A DNA stretch of 64,000 nucleotides from positions 3,100,001 through 3,164,000 of the forward strand of contig JACKHI010000001.1 in the NCBI GenBank assembly GCA_020639075.1, written 5' to 3'. This DNA comes from Phycisphaerales bacterium (GTDB lineage Bacteria > Planctomycetota > Phycisphaerae > UBA1845 > UTPLA1). Both the position numbers and the translations under genes were made by a program. The notes under the pieces are model-generated. The model saw only the letters and a program-made list of their open reading frames with translations, had not been told where the DNA came from and did not search any database. Below are positions 24,521 to 33,416 of this stretch, one piece after another (the stretch's first letter is position 1; each line of letters begins with the position of its first letter).

Positions 24521-27500
24521 TTACGCGCGCACCATCCGCAACCCGAATCCCTTCATCTCGTATATCGTCGTCCCATCCACCGTCAGGAATCCACTCGCCA
24601 CAACGAGCGGCTCGTCTCCATCTTCGACCCGCGTGATGACCGCCTCAACCTCGACGTGCTTGTTCATCGGCAGAATCTGCCCGCGATATGCCCACGTATG
24701 CTCCAGCCCCGTCGCAATTCCCTCGAACCGATGCGTCGCCGCCAGATGACCCCAACGCTCGATCGCATACGCCTTCAGCAACTGCAGGAACGACTCCAAC
24801 CCCAGCGAACCCGGCCAGACCGGGTCCTGGTAGAAGTGCGCCTTGAAAAACCACGCATCTGGATCAACGGGGGTCGATCCGCGCACGAACCCAAGTCCGG
24901 CCGGCCCGCCGACAAGCGATACGGCGTCGATCCGATCCAGCATCAGGAACGCCCGCGCCGGTTGCACCAATCCTTCAAACGCAGGCACAGCGCCTTCCGC
25001 GTCATCCGGCGTCCACGGCGAACGCTTCTCAAACTCAAACGCCATCGCGTTCGCCAACGCCGCCGCATCCGCTGCAAACCTGCGACCTTTCGCGTCTCGT
25101 ATCCCCAGTTGCTGCGCCAACGCCGCCTTCGAAAAGAACCCGAATGACGTCGTTCCCTCGTACACGCATCCCTGCGCGTCGAAGACCTGCATGTCATATT
25201 CCTGAATGATCATCCCGCCCGCTTCGTTCACATTCGTCATCCGCACGCGGACTGTCAGCATCCCCGTCCGCGGATGCACTTCCCGATGCAGCGTCGCCGT
25301 TCCGCCCAGATTGCGGAAGCTCACGTCCGTCTTGCTCCGTAGCGCCGAGCCGCAATACGCCGCCAGCCACCCGCAGGGCTGCAGCGCCGCCTCCAATAGC
25401 ACCGCGAACGGCATCGTCGGCTGGCGATTCGCCGAGAAATACCACGCATCCGCCGGTACGTCGTACTCGCTCGTGATCCAGTCCGTCGGCTTCAACACGA
25501 ACGGTTCATCGTTGACTTCAACCACGCGATCCATGAACTGGAACGGCGGCCCCGGCAACCGCGCAATCACGCGCTCCGAGTCAAACACCCGATACGGATC
25601 CCCAAACGCCTCAGACGGCCGCCCATTCGAATAAGCCAGAATCGAAGCCTTGTCGTATACGATACGCTCCCCTCCGTAGGGTGGGCCGTGCCCACCAAGG
25701 GCGTCGAGGGCGCCACCCTCATCCCGGTGGGCAGGGCCCACCCTACGAGATCCTGTTTCAGCTTTCAGCGTTTCGCCCGGGGGGCCCACCCCTTCAAGGG
25801 TGGCGTCACGACGATCGATCCCGGAGGGACCGCCACGCGAAACAGGTCCATCATTTTGACGTTTCGACTTTTCGACGTCTTGACGTTTCCAAGCGTTCTC
25901 AATCCCCTCGCGCGACAACCCACGCAAAGAAAGCGACATGTCCAGCATCTGAACAATCTTCCGCCCGTCCCCAAGCATCAGCGCATCCGCAATCACGTAA
26001 GGCTCAGGCCCGTAACCGATCTCCTTGATGTCGACTTCGTAATGCACCTTCCGCGTCACCTGCGTCACCGGTCCCCTGCACTTCAGCGCACTGGGAATAT
26101 GCAGCAGCGGCTGGTACGAAACCCCCGCCTGCTCGCCCACCCAACCGAGCCGCAACAGGAAGAACCGCAACGCGTGCACGCAGCACTCGTACATCAGCGT
26201 GCCCGGCATCGTCATGTCGTCAACAAAGTGACACGTCAGGAACCAGTCATCCGGATGAATATCCGCCTCGGCGCGAATCCGCCCCAACCCGAACCGACCA
26301 CCATTCGGGTCCAATTCCAGCACGCGATCGAACAACTTCATCCGGCCGCCCGGCAACCGCAGCGGATCGTTCAGCCCGAGTCCCGCAAACAACGCGCCGA
26401 AGCAACCCTCGAGATCCCCCGCCCGCAGCGCCGCCACCTGTTCATCCGAATACGACTCGACGCGATCGAACGGAACCAGTTCGCGCCACGAAGGATCGCG
26501 CCGGCCCGGCGTCGGCTTCGTATCCTCCGCAGTCAGAATGATGCCGCCGCTCTTCGCGATCTCCTCGTTGGTGAAGAACCCCGCGCATCCGTTTCGCATC
26601 GTCAGCACCAGCCGATCGCCGATCGTCCCGTCGAACCGGAAGAAGAACAGGTACGTCTCGCCCTGCTTCACGAAGCGATCGATGTGAATGTCGTAACGAA
26701 TCGTCTCGCCGACGCGCGGTAATTCGCTGTGGAACTCGACCGTCGCATCGAGCAGCCGATATGCCCGCGTCCCTTTCACCGCCAGGTCGATGCCGAGGTA
26801 GCTGCACAGAAACAAGTCCGCCTGCCCCGCCTCCACGGTAATGCAGACCGGCGCCACCCCGCCGTCCAGATACCACGCGCCGGGCAGTACGTCGTGCTCC
26901 GTCACCACGCGCCCATGCGACAGCGACGCAATCTCCGCCTCGACCGTCAGAATCCGATCGACAAGCATCAACGGCTCCGCCGGCAACCGTACGCGCACCG
27001 GATAGGCATCCACGCCCGCAAACTGCCCCCCCAGCACGTTCCCCAGCTTCCCAACCGCAAACTCCATGCAAAGCTCGCGCGGGAACATGGGTGGGTTCTC
27101 GATGATCGATTGTTCGGGTGCCATGCCGACCCCCAAGGTCGGCATGCCGTCGCTGGTGCGAGATTCCCATCTCGCACCCACCCCCGCAGGAATCCCTTCC
27201 TGCAACAGGGTGCCATGCTTGCCCTCAAAGGCAAGCATGTCCGACTCCGCGGAAGCGCTTACATTCGGATTCACGCCCGGGTGCCCCACCCCTTCAGGGG
27301 TGGGGGCGCGATGATACGACTCCGGGTAACCCTTGATGTCGCCGGGTGCCATGCCGACCCCTAAGGTCGGCATGTTATTGATGCCAGATTGATCGCTGGT
27401 GCGAGATTCCCATCTCGCACCCACCCCCGCAGGAATCCCATCCTGCAACGGGGTGCCATGCTTGCCCTCAAAGGCAAGCATGTCCGGCTCCGCAGAAGCG

Positions 27501-30500
27501 CTCGCATTCGGATTCACGCCTGGGTGCCACTGCTCTGTGAGCAGTGCCGACGAATCGCGCGACGCCGCGTGCCACGGGGCGCTTGTCACCCCGTGCGCCC
27601 CATCCCCCGGCAACTCCCCGCGCCGCAACGCCTCCTCAACCAACTCCATCTGAATCTGCGTCGCGCGCACCAACCCCGCGCGTCCCGCCTCAGCAAACCG
27701 CATGAACGCCTCATGCGCCGCAGCCGTCGCCCCCGCAGCCTCCAACATCACCCGCGCATGTTCGGGCATCGTTTCAGAATCTTCCAAATGACCCACCGTC
27801 GGGTGGCCCACCCTTTCAAGGGTGGGGTCCCGCTGGTACGAAAATCCCTTCTCGTACCCATCCCCGCCGGGTGCCATGCCGACCCCTAAGGTCGGCATGT
27901 CCCATGCCACTGTGGGCTTGCCATCTCGCCCCCCCTCTTCGCGGGAATCCCTCCCCGACAAAGCACCGGCGTCAGCCGGCTGCTCCTCAGCATCGCGTGC
28001 CACTGGGTGCTCGCCACCCAGTGCCCCCGCCAAGTGCCCCACCCCTTCAGCGTTAGGCTCGCGACGATACGACTCATCAATCTCGCCGCGTTTCCCGACA
28101 AACGCTTCCAACCCGTCAAGCTCCGCCGCCACGCCGCCAACCTGAACAGAAACAACCCGTCGCCCGGACGAGGGTGCATCGACAACTCCATCATTCTGAC
28201 TTTTTGACATTTTGACGTTTTGAAGTTTCGAAAGCGCCACCGGCAACCGCTCCGCCAGACACGCCGCTGCCAATCGCATGACAGCCGCCACCTCCGATTC
28301 TCCCGGCGCCGCCCCCGCCGACATCACGAAGTGCGGCCGATCCCCCAGGATCCGGCGGATCATCCGCGTACACGACCCCTGCGGTCCAACCTCGACGAAA
28401 CACCGCACCCCGTCCGCATACGCCTGCTCGATCAGCTTCGCGAAGTCAAAACCGTCCAGCGCCTGCGCCGTGATCGATTCCGCCGCCGCCGCCTGCGTCA
28501 CCTCGTATGACCGCCCCAGATGACAGCTGTAATACCGAACCGAAGGATCGGGCCGCGTCTCCATCAAGTGCAGCGCCCGGTAGGCATCCTGGACGACCCG
28601 CACCGCGTCGAAATGCACCGTCGGCACGCTCTCGACTTGTACCGCCCGACACTTCAACCGCTCCCCGACAACCGCCAGCGCCTCGGGCAACCCGCCGACA
28701 ACGCACTCCCGCGGCGCATTCACGATCATCAACCGCGCATGCGCCACGCCCTCCAGCGCTTTCCGCACCTCTTCCGCCGGCTTCGCGAAAATCACCGTTC
28801 GCCACGAAGCCGCTTGCGCATCATCCAATTGCCACGCACGCTTCAACGCATCGCGCTCGGCATACAGATCGCTCTTGAACAGGCTCGACGCGCTCATCCG
28901 CCGCCACATCTCGTCGGCATCGGGCCACGCCCGTGTCGCGAACAGACTCGTCGACTCGCCCAGGCTGTAACCGATCACGCTGCCGGGACGCAGCCCCATG
29001 TCGCATAGCACGTCGTGCATCAACATGCCGTACGCAACCTGCCCGAAGATCACCCGCCGCATGTCCGCGCACGCCCGCGCCGCCGCATCCAGCTCCCAAC
29101 CGTCGCTCCAGTCATGGCGATACGGCGCGAACCACTCCACCATGCTGTGCGACGCCAGATGCTCGAACTCCGCATCCAACCGCCGAACCACCTGCGGCCA
29201 TTGCGCCGCCACGGCGCGCCCCATCCCGATGAAGTGATTCCCCGACCCTGGAAACACAAACGCCAGCCCGTCCGTGGTTCCCTCGCGACCACGCGTAGGG
29301 TGGGCCGTACCCACCACGTCGACCGGGGTGGCCCGACCTTTCAAGGGTGGGTTCGCGATGATCGACCGCGACATTCCTGCTGTGTCGCCGTCGTCTTCAC
29401 GCCCGTACGAATCACTTCCACCCAAAGCACCGGCGCCAGCCGGCTGCTCGTCGTGCCCCCGTGCCACTGGGTGCTCGCCACCCAGTGTCCGCCGGTACGA
29501 GAATCCCTTCTCCAGCTGGTACGAGAATCCCTTCTCGTACCCATCCCCGCGGGAATCCCTTCCCGCCAAGTGCCCCACCCCTTCAGGGCTGGGGGCGCGA
29601 CGATGCGAATCCCCATGGAGACCCAACGGCGCCGGCGAATACCAAACCCCGTCGCGACCCTCCAACCGCACATCCGCACGAAATCTCAAGTGCTCAGTCG
29701 CAAGCGCGATCCGCGACACCAACTCATCGACCGACTCAGCAACCAGTGAAACGCACAGCGCATCCGTCGCCACATGCAATCCCGCATCCAACGACGCGCA
29801 TAACACCTCCTCGATCGAATCCCCCGCGTCGCGCCCGCGCACAACAATCGCACGCAACGACTCAAGCGACGCGATCAGTCGAGCCGCATCACCCCCACTG
29901 CACGCGAACACCAACGGCATCGGCAACCCGATCGGCGATGCAACTTCGTCGCGCAACCCATCCGTCGCGCCGACGTACTCTTCCAACACGACATGCGCCG
30001 CGTTCCCGTCCGACGTGACCGCCGACACCCCCGCCCGCCGCGGCCCCGCCGCCCGATCCTGGTGCCAATACATCGGCGCCCTCGGCACATTCACACGCAA
30101 GCCGGACACCCCATCCTGCACCGACGATTCCGTCGACCCCGATTCAACCGACGACCGACCCACGATGTCAGCGGCGTCGCCCGCCAACAGTGACGCCAAT
30201 CCACGATCCGCGACCGCCGGCAACATCCGCTCATGCACCACGAGCGCCGCCCGCACCAGCGAAACCAACCCAGCTGCCGCTCCGCAATGCCCGAAATTCG
30301 AGACAGCGGAACCAACCGTCACGACCGGGGTGCCACTGCTCTGAGAGCAGTGCCGGGTGCCATGCCGACCCTTAAGGTCGGCATGCCGCTGGTGCGAGGA
30401 TCCCGTCTCGCAATGACTCCCACAGGAATCCCTTCCCGCAAAAAAAGCACCGGCGTCAGCCGGCTGCCGGGAGCCATGCCGACCCTCAAGGTCGGCATGC

Positions 30501-33067
30501 GCCGGGTGGCCCACCCCTTCAGGGGTGGGGGCGCGACGATGCGACGAAACGTGAACGTCCGCACCGCGCAACCCTCCCATCTCCACATACCCGATCGACC
30601 CCGCCGCAACACCCGCATCACGCAACGCCCGCCGAGTCGCCGCCGCAACCGCGCGCCCATCACGCGGCCCCGCCAACACCCCGCCGCACGTCGCCGTACC
30701 CGCACCGCGCACCAGCGCGTACACCCGATTCCCGTCGCGCTCCGCGTCGCTCAACCGCTTCAAAACGACACTCGCCGCACCCTCGCCGATCCGTGCATCC
30801 CCGTGCGCCAACGCCAGCCGCCAATCCCCCGCAAGATCGACGGCCCCGACAACACACACGTCCGTCTCGCCCAATTGCAACGACCGCGCCCCGATCTCCA
30901 GCGCCCGCAACCCCGACGCCTCCTCGCACGACACGCCGAAACTCGGTCCCCCGAACCGAAACTCCCGCGCCACCCGGCTCGCGATCATCCCGCCGAGATT
31001 CCCCACGACGCCGGGCGCATTCAGCGGCGCCTGGATTGACGCGATCAATCGATCCGTCCAGGCTGCCATCTCATTGGCATCCAGTGACAACCCCAACTGT
31101 GCCGCCCACTCCGGCGCCACCTGCCGCAGCCACCAGCGCAAATGGAAGTTCGTCGTCTCCGGATCCAAGGCCATCCCGACGACGACGCCCCATCGCGGAT
31201 GCGGCTCCTTCGCCGTCAGCGTCGCATCCCGCATCGCCGCCGCCACGCTCTTCATCATCACCAGTTGCTGCGGCAGAATCTCCGCGATCTCGTTCGGCGG
31301 AATCTTGAACTCGCCCGTCGCCACATCGATCCGATCGAGATACGCCCCCACGTCGAGACCGCGCAGCGCATCCCCGATCAACGCCTCTGCCCCGCGCCAT
31401 CGCTCCGCGCTGCGCTGACGAAACGCCGACGCCCCCGCGAACACGACATCGCGAAACGCATCCAGCCCTTCCGCCGCGCCAACCCGCGCGTCCATTCCCA
31501 CGATCGCAACCGGCTCCAACGACGCCGGCTCCATCACGCGCGATTCGCTAGTGCGAGATTCCTCTCTCGCACCCACTCGCGATTCGCTGGTGCGAGAATC
31601 CTTTCTCGCACCCACTCCGGCAGGAATCCCTTCCTGCATCTCGGACGCCACACACGTTTCGCCCGTTGCCGGGAGTTCAACAACGCGAACCCCTTTCACG
31701 GTCGCCGCATCCCGCGACTCCTCGATCAGCACGTGCGCATTGATCCCCCCGAACCCGAACGCACTCACCGCCGCGCGCCGCAAACCATCCGCGCCGCGCG
31801 CCCGCCATTCGCTAGCTTCCGTCGGCACGAAAAACGCGCTGCCCGCCAGCGGAATCACATCCCCGCAATCGCGATAGTTCGCCGAAGGCGGCAACATGCC
31901 GTGTCGGATCGCCAGCAACGTCTTGATCAACCCCGCCGCACCGGCGCCCGTCAGCAGATGACCGATCATCGACTTGATCGACCCGATCGCGCAACGACGA
32001 TTCCCCGCGTCGTCGCCTTCCCACAGCGACCGCAGACTGCGCACCTCGACGGCATCCCCCAACGGCGTGCCAGTCCCATGGCATTCAACCAACTCGACAT
32101 CCCGAGGCCGCCAGCCCGCCGCCGCATACGCCGCCCGCATCGCGCGAAGCTGCCCCTCGCTATCCGGCGCCAGCAGGCTGCCACCGATATCGTTCGACAA
32201 CCCGATCCCGCGAATCACGCCGTGGATCGCATCCCCGTCGCGCCGCGCATCGTCCAGCCGCTTCAGGACTACCGCCCCGGCCCCCTCGCCGACGACCAAC
32301 CCATCGCTCGACGCATCAAACGGCGCACAGACGCCCGAAGGCGACAGCGCCCGCAATTGCGTGAACCCCATCTGCGTGTAAAGACAGTCCGGTCGCGAAA
32401 CGCCGCCCGCGATCATCGCATCGCAGCGACCCAGCCGCAGCTCGTCGCACGCCAGCTTCACGGCATACAGGCTCGAAGCGCACGCCGCGTCCAGCGTGTA
32501 TGAACCGCCGCCAAGCCCCAGCGCCTCGGCCACCAGCGCCCCCGGCAATGCCGTCGCGCGCGCATTGAGCGCATCCACGCGCCGCTCGAACGCACCCGCC
32601 GAAGCAATACCAAACCGTTCAAACAACCGCCGCCGAAATCGCTCGCCCAGCACTTCGCGCGTCATTGCCGACGCCCCGACCGTCGGTAGCGCGATCGCCG
32701 CCAGGATCACCCCCACGCGCCCGCGATCGACGTTGCCCATCCGCGCATCGCGAAACGCCTGCGCCCCCGCATGGACCGCCATCGAATAAACGGGATCAAG
32801 CCGCGCGAAAATCGACGCATCGATCTCCAGCCCCAGCCCCGACGCATCCAGCGAGAAATCGTCGTCCACGAAACAGCCGTAAACGCTCGCCACACTGTCG
32901 AGTCCATACCCGACAGGCACGCGCGCAGGATCCACAACCCAGCGCCCTGCCGGCGCCGGCCGTGAAAACGTCCGCCCACTCGCAATGTTGGACCAGAAGG
33001 ACTCGACATCACGCGCCCCAGGAAAGACGCCGCCGAGTCCCACAATGGCGATCGGGCAATCCCGCAT
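24521..33067 (-). CDS. pfaC: PUFA-synthase-type polyketide synthase KS-CLF-AT-DH4 (PfaC-like)
   Basis: 2848-aa multidomain enzyme. Ketosynthase 1-450 has Cys196 (DAACASS), His330 and His370. A chain-length-factor KS follows at about 517-1030, where SCEEASG puts Glu716 at the Cys position. An acyltransferase spans about 1265-1610 with Ser1368 in GYSLGES. Four hotdog-fold units follow (about 2030-2170, 2240-2385, 2505-2645, 2700-2845), of which the second (His2280) and fourth (His2744) keep FabA-like HF...PG active sites. This order matches PfaC with an added PfaB-type AT, as in myxobacterial Pfa3. Linkers at about 475-512, 1150-1262, 1613-1760, 1838-1992 and 2391-2468, and a CLF loop at 842-914, are translated hairpin repeats. 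Last gene of the ER / KS-AT-ACP2-KR-DH / KS-CLF-AT-DH set. The product may be a polyunsaturated or other secondary lipid. Confidence 0.88.
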   Translation of the reverse strand: MRDCPIAIVGLGGVFPGARDVESFWSNIASGRTFSRPAPAGRWVVDPARVPVGYGLDSVASVYGCFVDDDFSLDASGLGLEIDASIFARLDPVYSMAVHAGAQAFRDARMGNVDRGRVGVILAAIALPTVGASAMTREVLGERFRRRLFERFGIASAGAFERRVDALNARATALPGALVAEALGLGGGSYTLDAACASSLYAVKLACDELRLGRCDAMIAGGVSRPDCLYTQMGFTQLRALSPSGVCAPFDASSDGLVVGEGAGAVVLKRLDDARRDGDAIHGVIRGIGLSNDIGGSLLAPDSEGQLRAMRAAYAAAGWRPRDVELVECHGTGTPLGDAVEVRSLRSLWEGDDAGNRRCAIGSIKSMIGHLLTGAGAAGLIKTLLAIRHGMLPPSANYRDCGDVIPLAGSAFFVPTEASEWRARGADGLRRAAVSAFGFGGINAHVLIEESRDAATVKGVRVVELPATGETCVASEMQEGIPAGVGARKDSRTSESRVGAREESRTSESRVMEPASLEPVAIVGMDARVGAAEGLDAFRDVVFAGASAFRQRSAERWRGAEALIGDALRGLDVGAYLDRIDVATGEFKIPPNEIAEILPQQLVMMKSVAAAMRDATLTAKEPHPRWGVVVGMALDPETTNFHLRWWLRQVAPEWAAQLGLSLDANEMAAWTDRLIASIQAPLNAPGVVGNLGGMIASRVAREFRFGGPSFGVSCEEASGLRALEIGARSLQLGETDVCVVGAVDLAGDWRLALAHGDARIGEGAASVVLKRLSDAERDGNRVYALVRGAGTATCGGVLAGPRDGRAVAAATRRALRDAGVAAGSIGYVEMGGLRGADVHVSSHRRAPTPEGVGHPAHADLEGRHGSRQPADAGAFFAGRDSCGSHCETGSSHQRHADLKGRHGTRHCSQSSGTPVVTVGSAVSNFGHCGAAAGLVSLVRAALVVHERMLPAVADRGLASLLAGDAADIVGRSSVESGSTESSVQDGVSGLRVNVPRAPMYWHQDRAAGPRRAGVSAVTSDGNAAHVVLEEYVGATDGLRDEVASPIGLPMPLVFACSGGDAARLIASLESLRAIVVRGRDAGDSIEEVLCASLDAGLHVATDALCVSLVAESVDELVSRIALATEHLRFRADVRLEGRDGVWYSPAPLGLHGDSHRRAPSPEGVGHLAGRDSRGDGYEKGFSYQLEKGFSYRRTLGGEHPVARGHDEQPAGAGALGGSDSYGREDDGDTAGMSRSIIANPPLKGRATPVDVVGTAHPTRGREGTTDGLAFVFPGSGNHFIGMGRAVAAQWPQVVRRLDAEFEHLASHSMVEWFAPYRHDWSDGWELDAAARACADMRRVIFGQVAYGMLMHDVLCDMGLRPGSVIGYSLGESTSLFATRAWPDADEMWRRMSASSLFKSDLYAERDALKRAWQLDDAQAASWRTVIFAKPAEEVRKALEGVAHARLMIVNAPRECVVGGLPEALAVVGERLKCRAVQVESVPTVHFDAVRVVQDAYRALHLMETRPDPSVRYYSCHLGRSYEVTQAAAAESITAQALDGFDFAKLIEQAYADGVRCFVEVGPQGSCTRMIRRILGDRPHFVMSAGAAPGESEVAAVMRLAAACLAERLPVALSKLQNVKMSKSQNDGVVDAPSSGRRVVSVQVGGVAAELDGLEAFVGKRGEIDESYRREPNAEGVGHLAGALGGEHPVARDAEEQPADAGALSGRDSREEGGRDGKPTVAWDMPTLGVGMAPGGDGYEKGFSYQRDPTLERVGHPTVGHLEDSETMPEHARVMLEAAGATAAAHEAFMRFAEAGRAGLVRATQIQMELVEEALRRGELPGDGAHGVTSAPWHAASRDSSALLTEQWHPGVNPNASASAEPDMLAFEGKHGTPLQDGIPAGVGARWESRTSDQSGINNMPTLGVGMAPGDIKGYPESYHRAPTPEGVGHPGVNPNVSASAESDMLAFEGKHGTLLQEGIPAGVGARWESRTSDGMPTLGVGMAPEQSIIENPPMFPRELCMEFAVGKLGNVLGGQFAGVDAYPVRVRLPAEPLMLVDRILTVEAEIASLSHGRVVTEHDVLPGAWYLDGGVAPVCITVEAGQADLFLCSYLGIDLAVKGTRAYRLLDATVEFHSELPRVGETIRYDIHIDRFVKQGETYLFFFRFDGTIGDRLVLTMRNGCAGFFTNEEIAKSGGIILTAEDTKPTPGRRDPSWRELVPFDRVESYSDEQVAALRAGDLEGCFGALFAGLGLNDPLRLPGGRMKLFDRVLELDPNGGRFGLGRIRAEADIHPDDWFLTCHFVDDMTMPGTLMYECCVHALRFFLLRLGWVGEQAGVSYQPLLHIPSALKCRGPVTQVTRKVHYEVDIKEIGYGPEPYVIADALMLGDGRKIVQMLDMSLSLRGLSREGIENAWKRQDVEKSKRQNDGPVSRGGPSGIDRRDATLEGVGPPGETLKAETGSRRVGPAHRDEGGALDALGGHGPPYGGERIVYDKASILAYSNGRPSEAFGDPYRVFDSERVIARLPGPPFQFMDRVVEVNDEPFVLKPTDWITSEYDVPADAWYFSANRQPTMPFAVLLEAALQPCGWLAAYCGSALRSKTDVSFRNLGGTATLHREVHPRTGMLTVRVRMTNVNEAGGMIIQEYDMQVFDAQGCVYEGTTSFGFFSKAALAQQLGIRDAKGRRFAADAAALANAMAFEFEKRSPWTPDDAEGAVPAFEGLVQPARAFLMLDRIDAVSLVGGPAGLGFVRGSTPVDPDAWFFKAHFYQDPVWPGSLGLESFLQLLKAYAIERWGHLAATHRFEGIATGLEHTWAYRGQILPMNKHVEVEAVITRVEDGDEPLVVASGFLTVDGTTIYEMKGFGLRMVRA
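25675..25915. repeat. In-frame repeat insert in the linker between hotdog units 2 and 3
   Basis: Two H hairpins (about 25677-25695 and 25728-25744), a J fragment, a D hairpin (about 25789-25808) and a further J run (25850-25892) encode residues about 2391-2468 of the pfaC-like protein. The reading frame stays open and the flanking hotdog units are intact. Confidence 0.85.
27085..27560. repeat. In-frame repeat insert with a duplicated composite
   Basis: Codes for residues about 1838-1992 of the pfaC-like protein. The order A, F, CAGGAA-stem, E plus a 30-bp tail occurs twice: 27115-27285 and 27345-27525, about 90% alike by eye. The protein shows the pair as VNPN-ASASAEPDMLAFEGKH and VNPN-VSASAESDMLAFEGKH. 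One D hairpin (27284-27305) lies between them and one B hairpin (about 27533-27548) at the edge. Confidence 0.88.
27790..28235. repeat. In-frame repeat insert after the AT domain
   Basis: D (about 27808-27828), G (27834-27858), A (27875-27899), a CGGGAATCCCTCCCCG stem, I (about 27963-27980), C (28000-28023), a worn D copy and a J element (28190-28232). Encodes residues about 1613-1760 of the pfaC-like protein. Confidence 0.82.
29290..29610. repeat. In-frame repeat insert before the AT domain
   Basis: H (29295-29313), D (29332-29352), I (29429-29446), C (29463-29488), two G hairpins (about 29493-29545), a CGGGAATCCCTTCCCG stem and D (about 29573-29592). Encodes residues about 1150-1262 of the pfaC-like protein; CLF and AT domains on either side are complete. 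Confidence 0.85.
30326..30545. repeat. Repeat insert inside the chain-length-factor domain
   Basis: B (about 30333-30353), A (30361-30384), F-like (about 30391-30412), I (30448-30465), A (30476-30499) and D (30507-30528) encode residues 842-914. The insert lies between the YVEMGGL strand and the TVGSAVSNFGHCGAA motif of one KS-fold domain, not in an inter-domain linker. Confidence 0.85.
31540..31645. repeat. F-type hairpins in the KS-CLF linker
   Basis: Two F hairpins (GTGCGAGATTCCTCTCTCGCAC at 31549-31570 and GTGCGAGAATCCTTTCTCGCAC at 31587-31608) and a CAGGAATCCCTTCCTG stem (31620-31635) encode residues about 475-512, giving the repeated peptide GAREESRTSESRV. Confidence 0.85.
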
Positions 33068-33087
33068 CCGCCGCCTCCCCCGTGTAG

Positions 33088-33104
33088 GGTCCGCTGTGCG
33101 GACC
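33088..33104 (-). promoter_or_regulatory. H-type hairpin upstream of the pfaC-like start
   Basis: GGTCCGC-ACA-GCGGACC on the minus strand, followed by CTAC, 20 nt before the ATG. Compared with GGTGGGC-ACG-GCCCACC upstream of pfaD and ispF, two stem pairs have changed on both sides, so pairing is conserved. Confidence 0.5.
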
Positions 33105-33415
33105 AGATTCCGTAGGTCGGGTCATCGACCCGACAACGGGCGCCACTACTGTGTCAGTTGAGTCCTCGTCGCCCGGATGCCATGCTTGCCCTCAATGCCG
33201 GGTGGCCCACCCCTTCAGGGGTGGGATCTCGATGATCGATCGATGGCTGGTGCGAGATTCCTATCTCGCCGGGGTGCCACTGCTGTGTCAGCAGTGTCCT
33301 CGCCACCCGGGTGCCATGCGTGCCCTCAAAGGCAAGCATGCGACGAACCATCCAACGCGTGCCACTGGGTGCTTGCTGGTGCGAGATTCCCATCTCGCAC
33401 CCACGCGCTCTAGAA
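33105..33415. repeat. Repeat block between the pfaA- and pfaC-like genes
   Basis: An H relative (GTCGGGTC-ATC-GACCCGAC, 33117-33135), a partial E, a D hairpin (about 33205-33224), an F hairpin, a B variant with stem CACTGCTG-TGT-CAGCAGTG (about 33279-33297), an E hairpin (about 33317-33341), half a C and an F hairpin ending at the gene. It fills the whole intergenic gap. Confidence 0.85.
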
Positions 33416-33416
33416 C

